This document shows positions 49,978 to 61,290 of a stretch of 64,000 nt of DNA, piece by piece (the stretch's first letter is position 1; every line of letters begins with the position of its first letter). A model generated the notes under the pieces. The model was given only the letters and a program-made list of their open reading frames with translations, did not search any database and was not told the DNA's origin. Origin of the DNA: Numida meleagris (lineage: Eukaryota > Chordata > Aves > Galliformes > Numididae); assembly GCF_002078875.1 (NCBI RefSeq), contig NC_034410.1, positions 83,539,506-83,603,505 on the forward strand. The letters are read 5' to 3'. The position numbers and the translations under genes were made by a program.

Positions 49978-50449
49978 TGCTACCACGATGGAGTCATCCA
50001 AGACTCAGAGGAATAATACACATCAATTTATTGAGAGCTTTCTTAACAACAGCTAATACTCTACTTGAAGGTAAAATTGGCTAATTTGCAAATTACGGTT
50101 AATAAGCATTACAGGTAAGACAATATTAGGCAATGGCTACTACAAAGAGTAAAAGAATTAAAAAAAAGATAAAGGCAAAAGTTAGAAAAAAATGGGGAAA
50201 GACAGATACAGAAACAAAGCAAAGTGGTTGACCATTCCTCAGTCCAGAGTTGTCTTGGTGTCAGGTGCTGATCTTCAGTAGAGATGGAGGTTGTGTTGTT
50301 CAGCTGAGGACTATAAATGACAGTACAAACTCTTACTTATAGTCCAGAGTGGCCGAGCTAGCTCTTTTGGAGTGACAGCTTCTGGTTGTGGGATCTCATT
50401 AGGAACTCCTTTGTTACCCTCTGTGAGGTCTTGCAAATTTAAGTCAGCA
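49978..50449 (-). mobile_element. Retroviral LTR (5' LTR of the remnant)
   Basis: The minus strand shows a TATA-like box (actataagtaag, about 50331-50343), a polyadenylation signal AATAAA (complement of tttatt at 50026-50031) and a U5 end ...gtagca at 49978. The upper edge is placed at 50449 (...cagca on the plus strand) because this gives TGCT...AGCA termini and a length of 472 bp, but that is an inference. Only 18 bp separate it from a CR1 tail at 50468. The sequence downstream of the LTR has a tggggg start that could be a primer-binding site, but it does not match a tRNA that I recognise. Confidence 0.6.
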
Positions 50450-50467
50450 GATAAGAGGAAGCTGGGA

Positions 50468-50537
50468 GATCATAAAATCATAGAAACGTAGAATATCCTG
50501 AATTGGAAGAGACCCTAAGGTTCATCGAGTCCAACTC
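50468..50537 (-). mobile_element. CR1 LINE, 3'-terminal 70 bp
   Basis: The left edge has a decayed octamer tail (aaaatcatagaaacgtagaa) followed by ttggaagagaccctaaggtt and catcgagtccaactct, the CR1 3' UTR on the minus strand. It is a very short insertion lying 18 bp from the proposed edge of the retroviral LTR. Confidence 0.8.
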
Positions 50538-52178
50538 TGAGATGACTTGTCAGCCCATGAGAGCTTGTACTTTCTCATCCTCAAAAAGTACAAAGAAAGA
50601 GAAAACCCACATACTTCTCAAATTCAAGAGTATGATTAATTATATTAATGAATGTAGTTCATTCTTTGTAATGTATCTTGCCTACAAAGGATACAATGGT
50701 ATCATATCCCAATCTCCTGTATCAAACTGGAATCATTTGCTCCTAGGCCAAGTCTTCAGCCAATAAATGCTCCTGGGCCCTCCCTTTCAAAAGCAAACAA
50801 CTCCAAATAAATGCTTTCAAGTGTAAAACTGTCCGGAAAGTGATGTTGGTTGCCTCACGTTGATTTGAGACATTTGTTACTAGTCTCAAATAGTCCTTAC
50901 CATGGTTTTTTATTTCTTTCAGATTTTGTGGGTTACCTTCAACATTAAGGATGACTGTCTCTTGTTTGCTTCTCTGAAAGTCCTTCCTGTATTAAAAAAA
51001 AATTTAGGTCTATAAACTAGGATGTTTTTTAAATTATTTTAAATAGCTATTTATTCACAGAAAAATTGGCTTCCATTGAGTAGCATTACCTGTTAGGAAG
51101 CATTTCATCTCTGTGAAGGCTCAAGTACTTATCTGTGCTAAAGATTTCAGCATTGTGTGGAGATAACTAGAGTGACTTTTAAATAGTCTGAATAGTCAGT
51201 GCAGTCCTGTCACAAAAGCACAGTGCTCTGTTCAGGGTCTTAATTCCATTTTCAGCACTTGTGGAATTTGTGGGGCTCAGTGCAGCTTTTTCAGATACTC
51301 AGAAATACTCAGAAAGCTCATTTAAAGCAAAAGGGTATCTGTATCAGGTCTTCTTATAGAAATCAGTGCCACAATTGCTGTCACCATTCCCCAGGTGGGC
51401 TTCTGTGAGGGGGAGGAGACAGCTGACAACCACCTAAGGGGTGTCTCCAAATGCAGTGACTGGGAGTGAGAATCTCCTTTCCTGCAATTTGATTTTCCTG
51501 TACAGTAGCTGAGTAGGCTACTCATAACCCTAGTGCAGTGGTGATGCACTAGGGTTGATGATCAAGCTTTTACTTCTTTAGCAGGCTATGGAACAGCATA
51601 AGGAAAAAAAAAAGCATTTAAAAATGTGCCATTAAAATTAAAGAACTGAAATATTTATGCTCTGGTCTTGTGAGTCAGTTGCATTTTGACAGGAGGTCTC
51701 AGAATATGGTGGGGATGATGGCAGTACAGTAAATGTGATTTTCAGCTGAGGAAAGTTTAACGCTGTCTCTGTGGGTGAGAATCAGATGGAAGAGTGCGTT
51801 TTAACTCAACTTTTGATCCAAAAAGAAAAACAAGGGTTTGTTTCTCAGAGGATGCCAAACTGAGTGCTCATTAGAGGGCAGAGAGAGAGAGATTCAGTGA
51901 TAAAATACACTGGGCAGGACAGGAGAACACAGTGGTGAGCATATTTTTAGAAACCACAGATTATCATCCTTGGTACATCTCAGTGTCCAGCCACATCAGT
52001 GGACGTAGCCATGCACTTCTGTTTCCATGCTGATGATACAGCTTCACATCAGGAAAACAATGGCAAATTCCTTGCGGACAACCTTCTGCTCTTTCTCCAG
52101 AAATCTTCAAAAAAAAAAGACCTTTCGCATACGTGAAGATAACAGCTTTGTATTTGTTAGTCATCAGTCAATATGACT
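50538..52178. other. Unique non-coding DNA
   Basis: No repeat or gene is recognised. Several short A runs and an AG-rich run (gagagagagag, about 51885) occur. Confidence 0.35.
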
Positions 52179-52863
52179 TGCGGAAACAAACTTTACAACC
52201 AGGAAGATTGTAAAGCAGGTATGTTTATTATGGCACTGTGCCTGCGCCGGGTGCAAGGAGGGTATCCCCTTCCTAGTTTGCACACCGAAAGGCAGAAAAC
52301 TTCCATATTTAAAGATTGAAGGCATACATATTCATTGCATTCCTGAGGGAGGGAGGGACTATTACAATTAGTTCCAAGAAATCGTTATAATATGCTCCAC
52401 CCCAGTCACACCCCTTGAGCATGCATAGTGCCTCCTGGTGGTTGTCTTTGAGGGTCGTGGGGATGAAGGCCGTATCTCTTCCTCACTGTGTAACTCTTGA
52501 CCTTGGCACAGTTGAAGAGGGTGATCCAGCTTCGGCTGGTTTTTCTTCAGGATGTAGTCTCCAGTTCAGTTCCAACGACCAATCAGCAGCTTTTAGGTTT
52601 CCTTGCCCCATTAACCTACATCTGTCTTTTATTGTTTGTTTTAACCGTACTTTACCCTTTCCTCCCTTAAATATTAATAGCGGATGGTGTGATAAGTCCC
52701 TGATACTTTTGACATTTTGGTGTCCCATTGTACTTGTTCTGTGATCTCTTTTAGTCATTGCTAGAAGTTTTGGATTCTCTGTGCTTACTTTATAAATAGT
52801 GCCTATATGTTATCACTTCAGTTGTTACAAGCTTTGAAGCCAAGGGTGCCTTTCAGTCCAGCA
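52179..52863 (-). mobile_element. Retroviral LTR, minus strand; upper edge uncertain
   Basis: The minus strand shows a TATA-like ctttaaatatgg (about 52304-52315), a polyadenylation signal AATAAA (52224-52229) about 80 bp downstream, and a U5 end ...gtttccgca at 52179. The R region has GC-rich wording (tgtgcctgcgccgggtgcaa on the plus strand). This spacing is what an LTR shows and is unlike its surroundings. The other edge is unclear; 52863 is proposed because CA is followed there by gact, matching gact before 52179. A 4-bp match is weak evidence. No internal retroviral genes adjoin it, so it is probably solo. The wording differs from the LTRs at 49978 and 53072. Confidence 0.55.
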
Positions 52864-53071
52864 GACTTGCCATCTCCTTGATACAAGCAATTTCAAATTG
52901 CCTTCTTCACTATGGGCTGTACAGGCAGGCATGAATTAAAATCCCAGCTCCAAAGATTTTGAAGTTCTGTAATAATTCAGATGGAGATTTTCCCTTTTGG
53001 TCTTGTTTTCTTTCTTTGATTTTGTTATTCTCTTATGTGAGCAACAGGGATTTTTCCAGCCATTGTGGAGC

Positions 53072-53601
53072 TGTCATGGTTTTATGATTTTCGGTTATTG
53101 GTATTCCACATCATAACATCATGTAGTGAATGTACCTGGTTCTCAGAAGAGAAGGACTACTACAGTCCCCACGGCACTTTGCTCCTCTGTTACCATTTTC
53201 CAGCCGGAGGGAAAAGATAAAAGCTCNNNNNNNNNNNNNNNNNNNNNNNNNNNNNNNNNNNNNNNNNNNNNNNNNNNNNNNNNNNNNNNNNNNNNNNNNN
53301 NNNNNNNNNNNNNNNNNNNNNNNNNNNNNNNNNNNNNNNNNNNNNNNNNNNNNNNNNNNNNNNNNNNNNNNNNNNNNNNNNNNNNNNNNNNNNNNNNNNN
53401 NNNNNNNNNNNNNNNNNNNNNNNNNNNNNNNNNNTTATTTAGTAAATTAGTTTGTTTCTCCTCAGATTGTTGCCGCTGTTCTTTGCTCTCAGGGCCATCT
53501 CCCTACCCTTTTCCCCTTTCCCCTTTTCCCGGGACGTGGGCCCTTGGGTCCCCCGTCCCCTTTGTCACGGAATCGGGCCTAACGCCCGTAAACCGTCGAC
53601 A
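53072..53601 (+). mobile_element. LTR spanning the assembly gap, with perfect 5-bp target duplication
   Basis: The element starts tgtcatggttttatg and ends gtaaaccgtcgaca, giving TGTC...GACA inverted termini. The bases GGAGC stand immediately before it (53067-53071) and immediately after it (53602-53606), a perfect 5-bp target duplication. The left part (U3) has a TATA-like agataaaagc just before the Ns. The right part starts with an AGTAAA polyadenylation-signal variant (53441-53446) and a CpG-rich U5. A 5-bp duplication and a tgtcatgg start resemble avian ERVL-type LTRs as I remember them. As assembled this is a solo LTR of about 530 bp, but a longer provirus hidden in the gap cannot be excluded. 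Confidence 0.8.
53227..53434. other. Assembly gap, 208 N
   Basis: There is a run of 208 undetermined bases. It falls inside an LTR, between the TATA-like box and the polyadenylation signal, followed by a CpG-rich segment. Any open frame drawn across it is meaningless. Confidence 1.
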
Positions 53602-53606
53602 GGAGC

Positions 53607-56194
53607 TTAGTGTGATGGGCAAGCTCCTAGTCTTTGTGGGACAGAGGAGTCATGGGGCTGGATGCTACCATTTATGTGTCATATGGTGCTGTGACTGCAG
53701 AAAACTGAAAACCCCCTTCTCTGTTTCCATCTCAAGCCTCTAAGGGAGATTTCCCTTCAGCTCTTTGGCAGTTGCAAGAAAAAGGAAAACTCTGCTATCT
53801 TGTCTAAGAAATTATTTGAGCAGGAGAAACAAAACACTCAGCAGAACTCCTTGGCTAAAGGGAGAGTTCTTCATGGCCTGAGGTAGTAGTGCTCCTCTTC
53901 ATCCCAGCAAAAGTAGAATGATGTGACCTCCTTTTTCTGTCCCTTCTGTTTCAAAATTACATTTAATGCAACGTTACAAGAAAAGTTCTTGTAACTTGTT
54001 CTTGTTCCTGTTAATGCCATCATGCTGCTACATTTAGAAATAATACAAGATTATTTGTGGGATTTCAGAGTGATGTTATGAAACCATAGAGTCAGAAATG
54101 CTATGCCTTCAAACTTTCTTAAGGTAGAGCAATAGGGTTTCAGTTAATTCATGATCCAAAGTGCTTGTGGGTAACATTCAAGTATTTTACTGGGCCATGG
54201 AGGTTAAATATCAGGCCTTTCCATTCTTGAGTGTTGTTGTAAATCATAGCTCTTCTCCTCCCTGGGAACACACTGAAAATGCATTTCTCTGTTTTGAAAT
54301 CCCTTTTCTTTAGAAATTATCCTGTAAATTCCATGCACTGTAACTCCATTTTGACAGAATAACAATTTGTGAGAAAGTGAGAAAATTAACTTTTTGATCA
54401 GGGAGGAGCAGAGGAAGATCCTGGACTGCCTCAGTACTGCCAGCAATTCCACCCTTAGTAAACTTTTAAGCCTAGAAGTAGTCATGTTCTTCCAGGTACA
54501 GAAACTTTCTTGATTAATATGAGGTGTATCGTTGAGTATTGGAGCATCAGGCCTGAATGAGCAAAATATCACTTAAGTGACCAAAAAAACACCACGCATG
54601 GGAAAAGGCTCTTTTGATATGTCTTTTCACATGGCAGCAGCCTCCCTAGATATGAGAGTATTCCAAGTATTTGTTAAACGGAGGAACGGAGAGATCAGCT
54701 ATTGAAGCAAGGGCCCTGACAACTGCCTTTTTGATGACATAAGAACTGGATTGTATTTTGTATGCTAGGCACTAATAGAAGCCTTTCTTTGAGTGCTCAT
54801 TTTTTTTCTCTTTTTGGATAGGCACTTTTTCTGGGGCTGCATTATGAAGGTTTATGTAATATATTGTAAATATGCCACATGCCAATGTTGAAGCTAGTGC
54901 TACTCCCATCGAAACCAGTGGCAAGTCAGTCTACTTCAGCAGAAGATGAAGTTTAAAATTGTTTGAGAGGAGATGATTGTTCTTTTTTATGATTTTTCTT
55001 TTTCTTATTACTCCCTCCTTTCCCTTTTCAGTGCCATTACCATATGGATTTAATCCTGTTCCATGTCCATTAGCCACTAATGCTGCATTAATGTGAGCTA
55101 GCTATATAAGATCCTCCCTGGTGTATGGTCCTAGCTCCCATGGCATGTATAACAAAAGCAGCTTGGTTCCCCATGGCTTCTCTCATTCATTCCTAATGTA
55201 TTTACCCACCCTGCCCACTTTTTCTAATCTGTTTTATCACTGGCTATATTAATGCTGCCCCTGAATAATGACTGGAGTTGGAGATATGAAATATTGAAAA
55301 ATTGACTCTGAAAAGACCAGAAGCTGGAAACAGATGGAAAAACATTGCTGAGGGTGGTGTGTTCTTCTTCCGAACTCAAATCTATCACTATTCATGATTT
55401 TAAACGTCCAGTTACCAAAAGGAAGAAATGGTACTAATAACTATATGTTTAAATGGCCTTAAGAACCATTTTTTATTCTCTCCCAAGCACTGTAATTTAT
55501 TGCATTTGTTTTGATTACTTCTGCAACCTGCTTTTTTTCATTGGGCAGTTTTGCTATACTTTGTGAATACAACAGTAATACTTTAGCTTGAATACTTTTT
55601 TAATTTGATGAAAATGAAGTATTTTTTTTCTTTTTATATTGGTCTTTGAAATGCAATATAATATTTCCTTGGTATTCGTATTGAAATTGTCAGATGTGTA
55701 TGTGCACTGTTGAAATCATTGTAGAATATTAAATAAATTGTTTTTTGACATCTGAGAACAGCCTAGAATGACAAAGAAAGATGACTATAGGTCTGTGGAG
55801 AGTAAATGCAATGACATGAGGAATAGCCAAGGAAATTCTGAAATCATTTTCAAACGTGGTGATTTTTGTCCCAATTTCATACCATGCACTCTTACCCTCC
55901 AAAATGAGATTGCACATTTTGAGTAGTGTGTGTATGTGGATTTGTTAAACATAGAGCTGGTGGCTTTTGCTCAGGAAGAAGCCTTGATATTTACAGAGAA
56001 AGGACAAAAAATTAAGAATACATCATTTTCATATTTGCACACACTTATCTGGGGAACACTGTAGCGCAAGGTGTGGGTGTGTGTCCCGTTTTGCACATTC
56101 ATTTCAGAGGAGACCATACCAGCCCATTCTGCCAGAGAGCATGAGATCAGGTGGTAATGGTGGGGGTGTAGTGAGGAGATATTACTCATTATTT
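53607..56194. other. Unique non-coding DNA
   Basis: No element is recognised. The 122-codon open frame at 54204-54572 (minus) has no known domain and no splice context that I can support. Confidence 0.35.
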
Positions 56195-56722
56195 TCCCCC
56201 TCTACCCTGCCCCGGTGAGGCCCCACCTAGAATACTGTGTCCAGATGGGCTCCTCAGTTCAAGAAGGACAGGGAACTTCTAGAGTGGAGACAGTGGAGGG
56301 CTGCAAAGATGGTAATGGGCCTGGAGCATCTCCCTTATAAAGAAAGGCTGAGAGACCTGGGACTGTTCACCGTGGAGAAGACTGAGAGGGGATCTTATCA
56401 ATGCTTATAAATACCTGAAGTATGAGCATTAAGTGGATGGGGCTAGGCTCTTTTCAGTGGTGCCCAGCAAAAGGACGTGGGGTAAAGGGGACAAACTGAA
56501 ACACGGGAAGTTCTGTCTGAGAATGAGCAAGAAATACATTAATTTGAGGGTGACAGAGCCCTGGAACAGGCTGCCCAGAGAGATTGTGGAGTCTCCTTCT
56601 CTGGAGATTAAAAACCTGCCTGAATGCTTTCCTGAGTAACCTCCTGTAGGGAACCTGCTATAGCAGTGGGTCAGACTTGATGATCTCTGGAGGTCCCTTC
56701 CAATCCCTAAGATTCTGTGATA
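56195..56722 (+). mobile_element. CR1 LINE, 5'-truncated, about 530 bp
   Basis: CR1 wording runs in order: ccccggtgaggccccaccta, aatactgtgtccag, gagcatctcccttataaaga, aggctgagagacctgggact, gagaagactgagaggggatc, cctggaacaggctgcccaga, ggtcccttccaatccctaag, and a single tail unit attctgtgat. ORF2 is frame-disrupted; the best open piece (56433-56639) shows WNRLPREIVESPSLE. It is the same class of copy as 14058-14892. Confidence 0.93.
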
Positions 56723-57759
56723 GTGGCCAAATCTGGCTCAGGGCCCTGTTGGTCTTGGGGTTTCAGAAACCCATCTCCATGGTGGGTTGACATTGCTGAT
56801 CAGCGCTGACTGCTCCAACATGAGCTCTCTAAAGAGCAGTGCAAACAAAAAAGCAGCAGGTCCTACCCTCCAGCAGTTCTCTAATAGTGGAACTTGCTGT
56901 TACACCTTAACAAGAGTTAATGTGAATGGAATGTAACTCACACATTATCTCCATACGTAGGATACATGTCTGTCAAGAAAATAAACATGGAATTCAACAT
57001 AAAGGTTTAATTTGGGATACCTGTACTTTCTGCAGTCCAAATCTGATGAGGAAAACGTATTTTTTACAGCTTGGATTTATCATTTTGGTAATGTTATCCT
57101 TCTAGGGGAACCCAAGGGAAAACTAAAATGAAAGCAATTCTAGTAGGTGTTTTGTATAAAGATGTGTTTACTGCGGAGCTAATATGATGTATAATATAGA
57201 ATTACTGTATCAAAGTTGCTCAATCTATGAACCGCATTCTGTTTTATCTCTACACAGAATCCTTTTGTTATATAAATATTTAGTGAAACTGTTAACTCAT
57301 TCCCTTTCAGAGTTATAAAATTTACCGAGTTCCTTCAGTAGGAGATAATATCAATTATTCACATGTATGTTTATCCTTCCCTAATTTGTATGTAGCTTAC
57401 CTGTTAATGCATCAGGGAGATAGTTGTTTGTTTTTAATTTTCCTAAAATAAATGCTGAAATACTGTCACAAGGACTGATACGGGAAAATTCCATTTGTGC
57501 ATAAGTGTGCAATGACCACTGCATCTAGGAACGTCTCTAACTCATATTCTTTCTTGGAAACTAAGTCTTACCAAGGGGTAGTAAATTTTGCTAGGCGGTT
57601 TAATACCAAATAACTTGTACAAAGACAGTACAAAAACATTTTGACACTGAAAAGATAAAAATAAAAATAAAAAACAACAAATTACTTGCAATCTGAAACC
57701 ATAATTTTATACACAGAGGTAGAAACTTTTTAAAATATAAAGAGTGACTGACTGAAGTC

Positions 57760-57805
57760 TAATAATACAGTAATAATAATGATAGTAATAATTACAGTAA
57801 TATTT
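57760..57805 (+). repeat. (AAT)n imperfect simple repeat
   Basis: Units aataatacagtaataataat followed by gatagtaataatt form an imperfect trinucleotide tract. Confidence 0.75.
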
Positions 57806-60800
57806 AAGTCAGATTCCATTGTATTCTATCAGTTGCAGTCATTTCACTCTTACAGGTGAAAACCCAACCACTGAAATCAGGGGAGAAAAAACCAAACCGA
57901 AATGCCTTGAATGGGGCAAAATTACTCCCTGGGAATATTTTGATCTCTAACACCATTCCGTTCTCTGATACAAGATCTAGATCAAGTTATCTGCTGTAAT
58001 GTGAAAGCCCGAAGATTTCAAACAGCACTAGATGCTCTTAATAATTAATCATTTGGCCTTGAGCCTTTTGTGTGAGTGGTAGAAAGATGATATTTTCAGG
58101 CAGGTATTGATCAAACAACATAAGGGTTTTTTCTTCTAGGATGCTGTGGAAGAGGAGTAGCTACTAGGTTAAGCCCCACACAGCAGCCTGTTTGTTAAGA
58201 TTCCATTAGGCTTATTTTTTATTTTATTTTACCAAAAAGGACTCCTGCTGTCACAAGGTCAGGTTCTTTGCAGAACTATCCGCCATATATTCCTTTATAG
58301 ACAGCTCATGTTTTGTCTTTTGCCTCTAAGAATTTTCATCTATGTAACAGAGCTCCAACACTGTGGACATGAAACTGAAGGTAAAGAATGTAGGGGAAAA
58401 AAATACGCTTTTATATATGCCATGAGGCAATAGAAGATTTGACTTGCATATGTTCTCAATCACATCTGAAGACCAAAGCGAATGTGGAGGATCAGCAGTA
58501 TAATGAAGTAATAAATAGAAGGAATTACAGGTGTCATAAAGCAACAATTAAGCTCTGCTGCTAGCTGAATTACAATCATATAGCTTAGTAAATGAAAATG
58601 AAGAATAATATCATTAATTTATGTGTTATTTTTCAAGTTTCTGACACATTCATTACTTTACATGTCTTGGTCCATGCTTAAAAATTTGCTCAAATTCAGC
58701 CTCCTTACAGATGGGCAGTAGGTAACACTTTCATAGCATACTGCTAAACAGTGGTAAAGGGAATGAATTTTGCCAAAGATGTTAACATAAATCTCAAAAG
58801 AAAAATGCTGCAGGACAAGCAAAAAATGCAGTTTTAAATACATACAGATACATTCACACTTGGGCAGGCTGTGTGCAATCTATTTCATCTATAGTAAGTT
58901 GTTAGTATGAAAAACTGTGATTTTACTGATTCTAGACATCTCAGACATGATGCACATAACCTTTACATCTTCCTTTTTGGTGAAGCAGAGACTTCAGAGA
59001 AAACTAATTTTAGGGCAAAGAGATTTTTAAAGGTTATGAATACGTATCCAGGAAGGCTGAAGTTTATAGATGAAACTATTACAGCTTGGAATGGCAGAAT
59101 ATCCTGTGGACAACAATTGTGCTCACAGCCTAGCGCTTCAAACATCAGATCGCATTGCTAGTCATTTTTTTGATATGTGGGACTATAGTCAAGTATAATT
59201 TCAGTCACTGTTTATTATCATTACGTGACTGGATGATAAGTTTTTTACTCCTGCTTAAGAGCAATTAATAACCTGGTAAGTTGAATTTGCAGTGCGTTCT
59301 TATGTCTTGTTTTAAAGCGGCAGCTCCTTAAAATTGCTCTTTTCTTTTTTCCAGTTAGAAAAAACAATGATGGATTTTGTTCTCATTTCTTCTCTTTCCT
59401 TTTTAATGTTTCTCATCCTTTTTTTTTTTTCCAGAGGAGAACAAGATAGTAAAAGAAAGCAAATATGAAGAAACATCTACTGACTTCTCATATTTTCAAT
59501 CATTCTGCTGAAATATAGTCTCACATAGATATCTTTCAGGCTTTTTTAAAAAAAGTCTTTTTTTTTTTTAAAAAGGAATTTCAGTAATTTTTTTTTCCCA
59601 GCCCTGGCCATTGGTCTTCTGTAACTCACTGTGAAGCCAGTGTCAATGCCACACTGACTTCAGAAATGCCTGCAATTCCTTCCTGTAGTAGACGCTGAAA
59701 GGCTGAAACATATAGACAAGAATTGGTGCTTGTGCTCTTTTTCTGTCTGATTTGGGTGGGATGGTAGTAAATGCATTATAGAATTTAGAGGATGCCTTAA
59801 TTCATAGGTTGGCATTTTGCCACAAAAATGGTCATAGACCAAATCTGCTGAGTATTTGTGCTGTCTTATGGTGGTGGTAATGGTTGGTGGTATCATTTTG
59901 GGTAAGCATATCTAATTTGTTTTGTCTAATTGGGTTGATTCTCAGTTGAAATTAACATTGACTCAGTAGCCTCAGTATTGGGAGTTATTTCAGTGTGCAA
60001 ACAAATCTGTATTCAGAGTTAAATCATCAAGATTTATATGGATGCTCTATGAAACAGAGGATATTTTGAAGATAGATAAATCCTTTACATTATGACATAA
60101 ACACTTAAAAGTCTTCACTGGAAATCCCCCCAACCATTTGTGGAAAAATTAGCACACTTTTCTAACATGGAAACGAATAAAGCTATGTTGTGTTTTTTTT
60201 CCTTGCCCTGACATAACATATGAAACACGTTTTTTTGTCATCACAGGCATCTGGGCTTTCTGGAGGTGACTAAGGTATCTTGCATAGGGATAATCTGGAA
60301 ACACCTGTTAGGGCAAAGGAGAGATTTACCATTGTGATACATGATCATCTGATGTGATTACTTGTATGTGCCAAGATGTTTGCAGTTAGCACTTTGTGGG
60401 ATAGGTAGGGAAAGAAAGGCTTTGGGTGCTTCTAATGGATTAATGGACATCTTAGTGACTTCAAATGTCAGACAGTAATTTCCTCTGTTTTTAAGTATGA
60501 GTCCATCTGACATTAGAAATGAGCTATGAAAGAAAAAAATGGGTCATTTATGCTCTTCTTTATATTTCCGCTTAAGATATTGCCTCTTACAGGAAAGTTT
60601 ACTATATTTATCCTACAGAGTATCCAGATATTGACAGTTACAACCTAGAGGCTAATTCTGCTATAGCTATATTTCTGTAAGAACCAGAGGTCAGATGAAA
60701 TACCAGGTCTTCTGTATATAATGGTGGAAATCCATCTCCACGGTAACAGAGAAAAACGTTTATTGTCTCTGTAGATGTTCATGCAATACAAGGTGACCAC

Positions 60801-61254
60801 CAGGTAATTTTTGAAATTTGAATTTTTTCATCTCCTTTTCTCTTGCAATGAATAAGAAAGATTATAAAGATGCTTAGAGATATTGAATTTTTCCCTGCTA
60901 TTTAAAAATAAGAAATTTCAGAAACATTTGCTCTGATTCTTATTTTGGGAATAGTTACTGAAAGACTTAAAGATTTATATTGCAAGTTCTCACACTTTAA
61001 GCTGAGAGACAAAAGTGTTAACAAAAAATCTTTCCTCCAAAATATCAAGCATTGTAGTTGCACATTTTTTTAAGGATGAAAATAATTTTCATGTCTATCA
61101 AAAGAGTTATTTCCTGGTTTTCTTACTATCCTTTTCCATGAGTTGGCCTATCATTGTAGGTTACTAAAGGAAACAAACTTTGAATTTTAGTGGAGAAAAG
61201 TAGAAGAGTAGATGTCCTTCTTCCTCAAAAATAATATTTTTTTCCTCCTAGTTG

Positions 61255-61290
61255 TTTTTTTTTTTTTAATTATTATATATATATATATTT
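61255..61290 (+). repeat. T13 followed by (TA)n
   Basis: A run of 13 T is followed by taattattatatatatatat, a short dinucleotide microsatellite likely to vary in length. Confidence 0.85.

Larger units (their letters stand above)
46733..50449 (-). mobile_element. Endogenous retrovirus remnant: 5' LTR, gag, protease, RT, RNase H; truncated
   Basis: On the minus strand the order is LTR (50449-49978), a short leader, gag remnant, protease, reverse transcriptase and RNase H, ending near 46733. Integrase, env and the 3' LTR are absent, so a deletion removed roughly the second half of the provirus. Frame changes occur in gag, between gag and protease, and in RT near 48280. The protease active site and RT motif A have each lost their catalytic Asp. 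Layout and motif wording fit an avian endogenous retrovirus; I cannot assign its class. It cannot encode working replication proteins. Confidence 0.85.

Noticed and set aside
53126..53743. 205-codon open frame across the Ns
   Set aside because: About a third of it is undetermined sequence and it lies across an LTR; not a gene.
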